Positions 7,821-13,973 of a stretch of DNA of 43,224 nt are shown here, one piece after another. The stretch is from contig CACYQX010000011.1 in the NCBI GenBank assembly GCA_902776725.1, forward strand, positions 1 through 43,224, written 5' to 3'. Position 1 is the stretch's first letter. Every line of letters begins with the position of its first letter. The notes under the pieces are model-generated. The model worked only from the letters and a program-made list of their open reading frames with translations, did not search any database and was not told where the DNA came from. This DNA is from an uncultured Eubacteriales bacterium. Lineage in GTDB: Bacteria > Bacillota > Clostridia > Peptostreptococcales > Anaerovoracaceae. The position numbers and the translations under genes were made by a program.

Positions 7821-8582
7821 ATGAGTGCACCGAATCCTATTGCATTTTCAATATTGGGGATGGATATACGCTGGTACGGCATCCTGGTCGGCCTCGGCTT
7901 TATGATTGCCGTGTATTTGTCGTATAAGCGCGCGCCGATAGTAGGCATGGAGCCGGATCATGTCCTGGATTTTTGCATATTTATGATTCCGATTTCCATA
8001 ATCGGTGCCAGACTCTACTACGTAATATTCGAATGGGAATACTATGCCGGTGATATCAGGAAGATTCTGGATTTCCGCTCCGGCGGACTCGCAATCCACG
8101 GCGGACTCATCGCAGGCCTAATCGTAGCTTGGGCAGTTTCGCGCTACCATAAGTTTAAATTAAGAGACTTGGTAGACGTCGTATTTCCAAATGTAGCCCT
8201 AGGGCAAGCAATCGGCCGCTGGGGAAACTATTTCAATTCAGAGGCACATGGAGGCCCGACTGATCTTCCTTGGGGAATCATGGTTGACGGAGTTAAAGTC
8301 CACCCCACCTTCCTCTATGAATCAATTTGGTGCTTCCTGCTATTCATCTTTTTGACATGGTATTGCAAAAAAAGAAAGTTCTCAGGACAGATTGCCCTGC
8401 TCTACGGAATGCTCTATTCCGCGGAGAGGTTCTTTGTCGAAGCCCTGAGAACCGACAGCCTTATGATTGGACCTTTTAAGCAGGCTCAGGTACTTAGCCT
8501 TTGCGTGATAATAGCCTGTACGGTTATATATTATATTCTAAACAAAAGGGCTACTCAACATAGCCCCTCTACACTTTCCTAA
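7821..8582 (+). CDS. lgt: Prolipoprotein diacylglyceryl transferase
   Basis: Lgt is the membrane enzyme that attaches diacylglycerol from phosphatidylglycerol to the lipobox Cys. The 253-residue protein has the family landmarks: PNPIAF near the start, ARLYYVIFEWEYY (63-75), GGLAIHGG with the essential His93, the signature GRWGNYFNSEAHG (132-144) and ERFFVEALRTD with Arg210, plus about seven membrane segments. ATG at 7821 is chosen because MSAPNPIAF fits the family N-terminus; a TTG at 7782 lies inside the promoter -35 box. There is no Shine-Dalgarno sequence, consistent with leaderless translation. Its 3' end contains a terminator for the opposite-strand island. Confidence 0.95.
   Translation: MSAPNPIAFSILGMDIRWYGILVGLGFMIAVYLSYKRAPIVGMEPDHVLDFCIFMIPISIIGARLYYVIFEWEYYAGDIRKILDFRSGGLAIHGGLIAGLIVAWAVSRYHKFKLRDLVDVVFPNVALGQAIGRWGNYFNSEAHGGPTDLPWGIMVDGVKVHPTFLYESIWCFLLFIFLTWYCKKRKFSGQIALLYGMLYSAERFFVEALRTDSLMIGPFKQAQVLSLCVIIACTVIYYILNKRATQHSPSTLS
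8541..8566 (-). terminator. Terminator for the small island gene, inside the lgt 3' end
   Basis: On the minus strand GGGCTA-TGTTGAG-TAGCCC is followed by TTTTGTTT. It lies within the last codons of lgt and ends the transcript of the 9022-8600 gene. Confidence 0.65.
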
Positions 8583-8599
8583 ACTTATCAATTAAGTTT

Positions 8600-9022
8600 T
8601 CAATCCGACAACTTATTCTTCAGAAACTCCGCAACCTCTTTTCTGTTCCTCATCTTTGCAAGCGGAGTGGCTACTCCCGTGCGGTATCCGACATACTTTG
8701 TTGAATCACCATACATATTGTAGGTGATTGTAATGGAAACGTTTCCGCGTCTGAACCACATAAGGTCATACACCTTGCCATACACCATGCTCGGGCGACT
8801 TTCTGCAGTAAAGTCAACTTCGTCCCAGAACCACTCGTTTCTTTCCTCGCCCTTTTCGGAAGCCTGAATCACCTTCTCAATACTCGCAATCAAGGATATC
8901 GTTCTCTTGAGAACACCTTCAGCCTCCGTGTAACCCATCCAACCAAGTGCTTTAACCATCTCATCAACATCACTCACATTTTTCATTTTCTTGGTTTCTC
9001 TCTTAATTTCTCTCAGTATCAT
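8600..9022 (-). CDS. Small protein of unknown function (island gene)
   Basis: I do not recognise this 140-residue protein. It has a basic, helical N-terminus (LREIKRETKKMKN), a helical middle (residues about 20-60), a WFWDEVDF segment, then likely beta strands (MVYGKVYDLMWFRR, VSITITYNMYG, KYVGYRTG) and a C-terminal helix rich in Lys/Arg. There is no signal peptide or membrane segment and no catalytic motif I can name. AAAGGAG lies five bases upstream of ATG. It is a separate transcription unit: a terminator stands between it and the DUF6994-like gene, and its own promoter carries the same palindrome as the WYL gene promoter, linking it to the island by regulation. Confidence 0.7.
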   Translation of the reverse strand: MILREIKRETKKMKNVSDVDEMVKALGWMGYTEAEGVLKRTISLIASIEKVIQASEKGEERNEWFWDEVDFTAESRPSMVYGKVYDLMWFRRGNVSITITYNMYGDSTKYVGYRTGVATPLAKMRNRKEVAEFLKNKLSD

Positions 9023-9062
9023 GTATTCTCCTTTTGTGACAGAGTTATATCGTTACAGTTGA

Positions 9063-9068
9063 ATTATA
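9063..9068 (-). promoter_or_regulatory. -10 box of the small island gene
   Basis: TATAAT on the minus strand, 41 bases upstream of the ATG at 9022. The normal -35 position is covered by the palindrome at 9080-9093, and no consensus -35 is visible. Confidence 0.55.
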
Positions 9069-9079
9069 CAAATCGCAGC

Positions 9080-9093
9080 CTCAAGAAATTGAG
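9080..9093. promoter_or_regulatory. Operator-like palindrome CTCAA-N4-TTGAG (site 1)
   Basis: CTCAAGAAATTGAG on the plus strand. It ends 11 bp upstream of the -10 box of the 8600-9022 gene, overlapping the -35 region. The same palindrome with the same 11-bp distance stands before the WYL gene (12174-12187). The plus strand continues with T7, so a short hairpin terminator is an alternative reading, but nothing is transcribed into it from the left. Confidence 0.6.
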
Positions 9094-9102
9094 TTTTTTT
9101 GA

Positions 9103-9146
9103 GAAAAAATAAAAAAACCGCCCAAATTTGTAATCCGGTGCGGTTA
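9103..9146 (-). terminator. Intrinsic terminator after the DUF6994-like gene
   Basis: On the minus strand an AACCGC...GCGGTT stem with further CC/GG pairing is followed by T7 and a T-rich run. It separates the WYL-phosphoesterase-DUF6994 unit from the small downstream gene. Confidence 0.65.
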
Positions 9147-9166
9147 TTTGCCTAAAGGTTTTAGTC

Positions 9167-10123
9167 CTATTTGCTTTGTTTAAGTATAGCTTGTATGTTG
9201 CGTGATCTTTCCCCAATTAAACTATTGATTCGATTTAGCATGTCTTCAAGTTTATCAATACTTAAGGCTTTATTTATTTCTATTTGGGGATTCTTCCCAT
9301 TTGGGCCCCATTTGACACCTTCGACCTCTCCTGTCAAAACGCTTACAGGTTTATAATGCTCATCAACAAATATATTAAAAATGAAGAAATCGATATATGT
9401 CTTGAAGTTTTTAAAATGGCCCAACCATAAATCAAGGTTGGAATTCGGTTCGTTACATCTTTTCAATATTGTGTTTTTATCTCTCTCTTCATACCAATAG
9501 TACAGTTCCCACAATGTCAAATCTACACGATCTTGAATATAGTACTGCCGATTGGAATTAATCTTTCCACCTCTTTGAGGATTATAACTATCATAGAACG
9601 GTCTTGGCCATAGAAAGGATCCTCCTATAGTTCTTGATATGGAAATCCATTCCGCCACCTTATTGATAGCCTCTTTCTTGTCCTCACTATCCATGATATA
9701 CAAGTCATAGGGATGAGATTTTTCGTTGGATGGAGCAGAAAAGCCAAACTGATCGGAGCGTAGATAAAACAATTCTATATCTTGACCACATTCATTCTTT
9801 CTCGAAACTTTTATGCCCTCATCTTCAACAAATTGGTAACTGAACTCTCCAGAGAGTTTTTTCTTTCGTTGAAATTCGTTCTCTCGTTCTTTAAGAAATA
9901 ATACTAGTTTTTCAAAAAAAGCATGATCATAGGCTTTTTTATATGTTTTATCCGGGTCACAGTAGTATCTTTGTATATCTAAAGGATCATTATCAAAATC
10001 CACGTATGAACGATTAAAGTCACAGCAATACTGCTCTTGCCAGTCCTTAAATTCCTGGCTCCCCAATTTTACTTCTTTGTTCTTCTTATCTATGACACAA
10101 TACGTGTAAAGATTGTCACTCAT
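9167..10123 (-). CDS. DUF6994-family-like protein (island gene)
   Basis: This 318-residue protein has no recognised enzyme motif. Its pattern recalls the uncharacterised DUF6994 family from memory: a DF...D.DPLDIQRYY region near residues 35-55, an FYLRSDQFGFS strand region, SISRTIGGSFLWPRP (about 163-177), a NPQRGG segment, then IQDRVDLTLWELYYWYEE (about 200-217) and a hydrophobic LGHFKNFKTYIDFFIFNIFV helix. No signal peptide is seen. ATG at 10123 is chosen because AGGAGAGGAG lies eight bases upstream; the in-frame TTG at 10153 falls inside the remnant phosphatase sequence. The start overlaps the remnant's TGA as ATGA. The gene looks more A+T-rich than the flanking core genes, suggesting transfer. 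Function unknown. Confidence 0.72.
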   Translation of the reverse strand: MSDNLYTYCVIDKKNKEVKLGSQEFKDWQEQYCCDFNRSYVDFDNDPLDIQRYYCDPDKTYKKAYDHAFFEKLVLFLKERENEFQRKKKLSGEFSYQFVEDEGIKVSRKNECGQDIELFYLRSDQFGFSAPSNEKSHPYDLYIMDSEDKKEAINKVAEWISISRTIGGSFLWPRPFYDSYNPQRGGKINSNRQYYIQDRVDLTLWELYYWYEERDKNTILKRCNEPNSNLDLWLGHFKNFKTYIDFFIFNIFVDEHYKPVSVLTGEVEGVKWGPNGKNPQIEINKALSIDKLEDMLNRINSLIGERSRNIQAILKQSK

Positions 10124-10218
10124 ACATAAAACTCCTCTCCTGTATCCAAACAAATTGCTGCTAAAGAGCCCCTCATGCTACAGCCGCAATCAATTGCGAT
10201 ATGATTATTCTTTCTAAT
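10120..10218 (-). pseudogene. Orphan C-terminus of a PPP-type metallophosphoesterase
   Basis: Between the phosphoesterase stop and the DUF6994-like start one frame reads 32 codons and then TGA: it contains NNHIAIDCGC, then SMRGSLAAIC and LDTGEEFYV. This matches the closing strands of PPP-type Ser/Thr or diadenosine-tetraphosphate phosphatases (consensus like HIAIDCGCvfGGrLaalcLDtgEefyv). A TAG stands just before it in frame, and it is not in the frame of the intact upstream gene, whose own end (GHFHED...LYDEMIIID) looks complete. The TGA overlaps the next ATG as ATGA, an intact coupling junction. I infer a deletion or replacement that left only the tail. The region has no start codon and no evidence of independent translation. 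Confidence 0.65.
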
Positions 10219-10903
10219 CTATAATAATCATCTCATCATATAGGCAGAAAAAGGTATCTTCCACTTCCGTATCTTCGTGGAAGTGACCAAAGTACCATGC
10301 GGTAAATTCTGTATTGTCGGCCACTCGTTGAAGGTATTGTCGAAGTTCAACTTCGTCATCAGACAGTTCACCATATCCCATCGCGGCAACAACTTCTCGC
10401 GGACCTGTGTGACTTAAAATATAGTCTACCTGAAAATCAACCCTTTCAAGATTATTCCAGCCTTCCTCATATTCTTCTCTTGTAGGTATTTCCTCTGGAA
10501 ACCACGTAATTCCTTCGGCACGTAAATTCTTGTCTATGCTATGTGCTCCACCAAAAGTAAAAAATCGTGTACCATCTATATCAAATACCTGTCCACGCAT
10601 TAAATGTATAATCTTGCTCTCAACAAAATGTACCTTGCCCCCATTCCATATATCCACACCATAGGAATTCAATTGTTCGAAGTTTTCGTGATTTCCATCT
10701 ACGAAGAGAGTCGTTACTGGCAGTTCTCTGAGAACTCTGCGTGCTTCCGCTTCGTCAGAAGTCGAAAAACCACACACACCTACATCACCACAAATTATTA
10801 AATAATCGTCTGATGTATATTCATTCTCATGCTCATTAAAAAATAGCACAATCTTCCTAAGATCAATTGTTCCATGAGTATCCCCAGAAATAATAAAACT
10901 CAT
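10214..10903 (-). CDS. Calcineurin-like metallophosphoesterase (island gene)
   Basis: The 229-residue protein has all metal-binding motifs of the calcineurin-like superfamily: GDTHG (Asp8, His10), ICGDVG (Asp40), DGNHE (Asn71, His72), LSHTGP (His165) and GHFHED (His207, His209). A GGAHSIDKNLR segment (118-128) is typical of a subgroup found in mobile and accessory loci. Substrate could be a nucleotide, a phosphoprotein or nucleic acid; the sequence does not decide. It starts within the WYL gene's stop (ATGA overlap at 10900-10903), so the two are translationally coupled. A remnant of a different phosphatase follows it. Confidence 0.9.
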   Translation of the reverse strand: MSFIISGDTHGTIDLRKIVLFFNEHENEYTSDDYLIICGDVGVCGFSTSDEAEARRVLRELPVTTLFVDGNHENFEQLNSYGVDIWNGGKVHFVESKIIHLMRGQVFDIDGTRFFTFGGAHSIDKNLRAEGITWFPEEIPTREEYEEGWNNLERVDFQVDYILSHTGPREVVAAMGYGELSDDEVELRQYLQRVADNTEFTAWYFGHFHEDTEVEDTFFCLYDEMIIID

Positions 10904-12120
10904 AAACTACGCCCCTTATCTGAATCTTTCATATTTCTTACATCGTATTTATCGTATAATTCCGCCACTCTTTCCCCAATCTTGTCTCTCAACGCTTTAG
11001 GTTCAAGCACTTCTACTCTATCGCTATATTGCATTGCAAAGTTAAACATGCCGAAGGGCGAGCATTTGATCATAACTATATCGTAGTTTGAATCTTCTTT
11101 GTCCACTCTCTGGAAAAGATAATCTTCACCAAAAGCATCATGAATGAATGTATAGTTTGGTTTTATCGGATTTCCTTCTTCATCCTTTTCATTTAAAACT
11201 CTCAGTGTGATCCATTGTGGATTATCGTATGACATATTGTAATGAGTAAGTGGGTATTCGGGTTCCCAATTTTGCGGAAGGTACTTAACCTCTGACTTTT
11301 TGATGTGTTTAATTCCATTCTTTTTTTCACTTCTCTCGGGTATAGAAACATCACTCATAAGATCCACGCGGAGTATGTATGCCGTTTTATATTTGTCGTT
11401 TGCCGCCAAAAGATAGTATCGACCTCTGTCGGCCACCAAATAATATGGGCTTGCGATTCTGAAATAGTCACCCGCAGGCACAAGATTACCCTTGTTATCA
11501 TATCCGTTAAACTTATACTGAATCTTTACACCACCATCTATTGCCTGCTGAATAATGGCGAGGTTTTCTTTAATCGTCTTTCTGTCGTGATTGCCGCTAG
11601 ATTTAACCTTACATATATGACGCGGACTCTGCTTATAATACTTAGAAGTATGTTTCGTCTCCAGAGTATCTACCAATCGCTCCGCTCTTTCTACCTCCAT
11701 TGTCGGCGAGAATCGAATTGCCTCAACAATGGCATCTATATCTTCGTAAGAAAACTCGTGGTTATAATATAGGTTCTTTATTTGCAAAGAGTCTTTCTCA
11801 TGTTCCTTAATTAAATAGTCATCAAAAACTATCTTCCAATCATCCTGATTTATGGGATGCTCATCCTCATCACAGTTTAGCGCATTCGCAAGATGCACTA
11901 TAAGATCATGCAAGGTCGTTGGATTACCTATCTTTACTTTGCTGTATTCAAATGCCGCCCTAATGTCTTCAGGATTAACCTTGTGCTCACTATCGGTGTT
12001 TTCTTTTAAATACTTTAACAGCGCCACAACCTTTTTCTGCTGGCTGCCTGAGCTTCTAGACCTTGGTTTTCCCGATTCTTCCTGCTTGTTGCCTGTGCTT
12101 TTAGTTTTTATTTCTGACAT
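10900..12120 (-). CDS. WYL-domain transcriptional regulator (island regulator)
   Basis: The 406-residue protein starts with a disordered Lys/Ser/Gly-rich segment (1-28), then a winged-helix-like N-terminal region (QQKKVVALLKYLKENT onward), a helical linker, a WYL domain (about 205-265, with YFRIASPYYLVADRGRYYLL) and a WCX-like C-terminal domain (about 295-390). WYL proteins bind nucleic acid or nucleotide ligands and control defence or DNA-damage loci (PafBC, BrxR and CapW groups). AAAGGAG stands five bases before ATG at 12120. It heads the island operon; its own promoter carries the palindrome found also before the 9022 gene, so autoregulation is likely (inference). Confidence 0.88.
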   Translation of the reverse strand: MSEIKTKSTGNKQEESGKPRSRSSGSQQKKVVALLKYLKENTDSEHKVNPEDIRAAFEYSKVKIGNPTTLHDLIVHLANALNCDEDEHPINQDDWKIVFDDYLIKEHEKDSLQIKNLYYNHEFSYEDIDAIVEAIRFSPTMEVERAERLVDTLETKHTSKYYKQSPRHICKVKSSGNHDRKTIKENLAIIQQAIDGGVKIQYKFNGYDNKGNLVPAGDYFRIASPYYLVADRGRYYLLAANDKYKTAYILRVDLMSDVSIPERSEKKNGIKHIKKSEVKYLPQNWEPEYPLTHYNMSYDNPQWITLRVLNEKDEEGNPIKPNYTFIHDAFGEDYLFQRVDKEDSNYDIVMIKCSPFGMFNFAMQYSDRVEVLEPKALRDKIGERVAELYDKYDVRNMKDSDKGRSL

Positions 12121-12156
12121 AAATACTCCTTTAAATATACCTCGTACTCTGTATTT

Positions 12157-12165
12157 AGTATACCA
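12157..12165 (-). promoter_or_regulatory. Extended -10 promoter of the WYL operon
   Basis: TGG-TATACT on the minus strand, 37 bases upstream of the WYL ATG. There is no consensus -35; the palindrome 12174-12187 occupies that position. Confidence 0.6.
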
Positions 12166-12173
12166 TAATCCCC

Positions 12174-12187
12174 CTCAATTTTTTGAG
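12174..12187. promoter_or_regulatory. Operator-like palindrome CTCAA-N4-TTGAG (site 2)
   Basis: CTCAATTTTTTGAG, with both 5-bp arms identical to site 1 at 9080-9093. It ends 11 bp upstream of the WYL -10 box, exactly the spacing seen at site 1. Confidence 0.62.
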
Positions 12188-12208
12188 TTTTTAAGAATCC
12201 CTACACTA

Positions 12209-12237
12209 TTGAGTGAAAGCCGTCTCAATGGTATAAT
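12209..12237 (+). promoter_or_regulatory. Promoter of ychF
   Basis: TTGAGT (12209-12214), 17-base spacer ending in TGG, TATAAT (12232-12237). An imperfect relation to the island operators exists: TTGAG at 12209 and CTCAA at 12224 are inverted, with 10 bases between. Transcription would start near 12244, giving a leader of about 80 bases. Confidence 0.7.
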
Positions 12238-12249
12238 AGGCCCGTTACA

Positions 12250-12270
12250 AAATGGCGTAAAAATGGCGTA
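12250..12270 (+). repeat. Tandem direct repeat AAATGGCGTA in the ychF leader
   Basis: AAATGGCGTA occurs at 12250-12259 and 12261-12270, an 11-base period, in the predicted 5' leader of ychF. Function unknown; no ribosome site is associated. Confidence 0.6.
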
Positions 12271-12323
12271 AAATGAAACCACCAAACTCTACTGCCATTG
12301 AAATCAAAGGAGATTTAGCATAA

Positions 12324-13418
12324 ATGAAACTAGGAATCGTTGGACTTCCAAACGTGGGAAAGAGCACCCTCTTTAACGCGATAACCAAGGCCGGAGCCGA
12401 GGCCGCAAACTATCCCTTCTGCACCATTGAGCCGAATGTCGGTGTAGTTGCGGTTCCGGACGAGCGCGTGGACAAGCTCCATGAGGTTTATAATTCCAAA
12501 AAGACGACTCATACGACGATTGAGTTCTGCGATATCGCAGGTCTCGTAAAGGGCGCGAGCAAAGGCGAAGGACTCGGAAACAAATTCCTGGGCCATATCC
12601 GTGAGGTTGCCGCAGTCGTCCACGTTGTGAGAGGATTTGAGAATGACAATATCGTCCACGTTTCGGGTCGCATAGATCCCCTAGACGACATTGAAACCAT
12701 CAATACGGAACTCATCCTCGCCGATATGGAAGTACTTGAAAAGAGAATCACCAAGGCGACCAAGAATCTAAAGGGCGACAAGAGTCTCCAGAAGGAAATT
12801 GATATACTGAACAGAATCAACGACCACCTCGCCCAAGGTCTTTCCGCGAGATCCATGGACCTTTCGGAAGACGAAGCCGAGTTCGTAAAGACGCTTGACC
12901 TGCTCTCATATAAACCCGTAATCTATGTCGTTAACGTATCCGAGGAAGACGCAAAGGACGACGGCAGCAACGAGAACGTAAAGAAGGTCCGCGAATTCGC
13001 AGCTACCGAAGGCGCAGAAGTCGTGGTAATCTGCGCGGAGATCGAGCAGGAAATCTCGGAGCTTGACCCCGAAGAAAAAGCGATGTTCCTTGAGGACCTC
13101 GGAGTATCCGAGTCGGGACTTGATAAGCTCGTAAAGGCATCCTATAAACTGCTTAACCTAATCTCCTTCTTAACCGCGGGAGAAGACGAATGCCGCGCAT
13201 GGACGATTAAGGACGGAACCAAGGCCCCGCAGGCCGCAGGAAAGATTCATACGGACTTTGAAAGAGGCTTTATAAGAGCCGAAACCATCGCCTACGACAA
13301 ACTTATGGAATGCGAAGGAAGTCTCGCCAAAGCGCGCGAAAAGGGCCTCATCCGCTCCGAAGGAAAGGAATACGTCGTAAAGGACGGAGACGTAATGAAC
13401 TTCCTGTTCAACGTATAA
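12324..13418 (+). CDS. ychF: Ribosome-binding ATPase YchF/OLA1
   Basis: YchF is an Obg-family P-loop protein that hydrolyses ATP and associates with ribosomes. The 364 residues include Walker A GLPNVGKST (7-15), the switch II segment DIAGLVKGASKGEGLGN, an NVSE motif (in place of NKxD, the basis for ATP preference), a coiled-coil arm and the C-terminal TGS domain ending in FLFNV. AAAGGAG lies 11 bases upstream of ATG. It has its own strong promoter, divergent from the WYL operon, and a strong terminator. Confidence 0.96.
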   Translation: MKLGIVGLPNVGKSTLFNAITKAGAEAANYPFCTIEPNVGVVAVPDERVDKLHEVYNSKKTTHTTIEFCDIAGLVKGASKGEGLGNKFLGHIREVAAVVHVVRGFENDNIVHVSGRIDPLDDIETINTELILADMEVLEKRITKATKNLKGDKSLQKEIDILNRINDHLAQGLSARSMDLSEDEAEFVKTLDLLSYKPVIYVVNVSEEDAKDDGSNENVKKVREFAATEGAEVVVICAEIEQEISELDPEEKAMFLEDLGVSESGLDKLVKASYKLLNLISFLTAGEDECRAWTIKDGTKAPQAAGKIHTDFERGFIRAETIAYDKLMECEGSLAKAREKGLIRSEGKEYVVKDGDVMNFLFNV

Positions 13419-13432
13419 CCAACACATAATCA

Positions 13433-13463
13433 AAAGCCCTTTGCCGACGGCAAAGGGCTTTTT
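13433..13463. terminator. Bidirectional terminator between ychF and the 13865 gene
   Basis: A perfect 13-bp stem AAAGCCCTTTGCC/GGCAAAGGGCTTT with a 3-base loop and a T-run serves ychF on the plus strand; A residues on the other side allow use by the minus-strand gene. Confidence 0.9.
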
Positions 13464-13466
13464 AAT

Positions 13467-13865
13467 TCACATAAGCGATAGATTCATCGCCACACCATAT
13501 AAGAATTTCTGCTTCCAAAGTTTCCAGAGCTTCCCCGGATATTTTACCGGCTCATTATAAACTATATTATCCACGATGCATTTTCTGTAGCGCTCAGGAA
13601 TATCTCCCAGAGCGTTTTTAATTCCTTCGACTCGCTCCGAAAGGATTGCCGCTTCCATAGCGCGACGCTCGACTTTGCTCTCCTTATAGCCGGCCTCACG
13701 CTCCATCAGGACGCCTATATCGCCCTCCTGCATCGCTGCTCGGTTAAGCTCTTTTAGTCTTTGTTCCATCCTTTCCAAATCTCGCACGGCCCAGATGGAT
13801 TGATAATAAACAGCATTCGGCATGACGTATTCAGACATTCTGGTTTGCTGCCATTCTCTCGACAT
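13467..13865 (-). CDS. Small helical protein, possibly related to phage RinA/ArpU-like regulators
   Basis: The 132-residue product is almost entirely helical. It has VYYQSIWAVRDLERMEQRL near the N-terminus, a variable charged middle and GIKNALGDIPERYRKCIVDN then LWKLWKQKFLYGVAMNL at the C-terminus. The layout (YYQ..W..RD / IP..YR..I..NI / WK..F...VA..L) recalls small proteins of clostridial phages and genomes often labelled RinA-like; this is pattern memory, not proof. ATG at 13865 is chosen because GAGG stands five bases upstream; the longer frame start lacks one. It is a monocistronic unit with a near-consensus promoter and an inverted repeat in the spacer. Confidence 0.6.
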   Translation of the reverse strand: MSREWQQTRMSEYVMPNAVYYQSIWAVRDLERMEQRLKELNRAAMQEGDIGVLMEREAGYKESKVERRAMEAAILSERVEGIKNALGDIPERYRKCIVDNIVYNEPVKYPGKLWKLWKQKFLYGVAMNLSLM

Positions 13866-13921
13866 ATTTACCTCGCTTCCCCCTCGGTAAATATCGAAAG
13901 CCACTCGTATTGCGCTTTTAC

Positions 13922-13950
13922 ATTTTATCCCAAATGGGAAAATGTGTCAA
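13922..13950 (-). promoter_or_regulatory. Consensus promoter with operator-like inverted repeat
   Basis: TTGACA (13950-13945), 17-base spacer, TAAAAT (13927-13922) on the minus strand. The spacer and -10 hold TTTTCCCA-TT-TGGGATAAAA, an imperfect inverted repeat that could be an operator. Confidence 0.75.
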
Positions 13951-13973
13951 TATGTTAATCGATCGGCGAAGTA

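Noticed and set aside
10185-10198. Inverted repeat CGCAAT-CA-ATTGCG as an operator
   Set aside because: It lies within the phosphatase-tail remnant and is explained by the Ile-Ala-Ile-Asp-Cys codons; no promoter is next to it.
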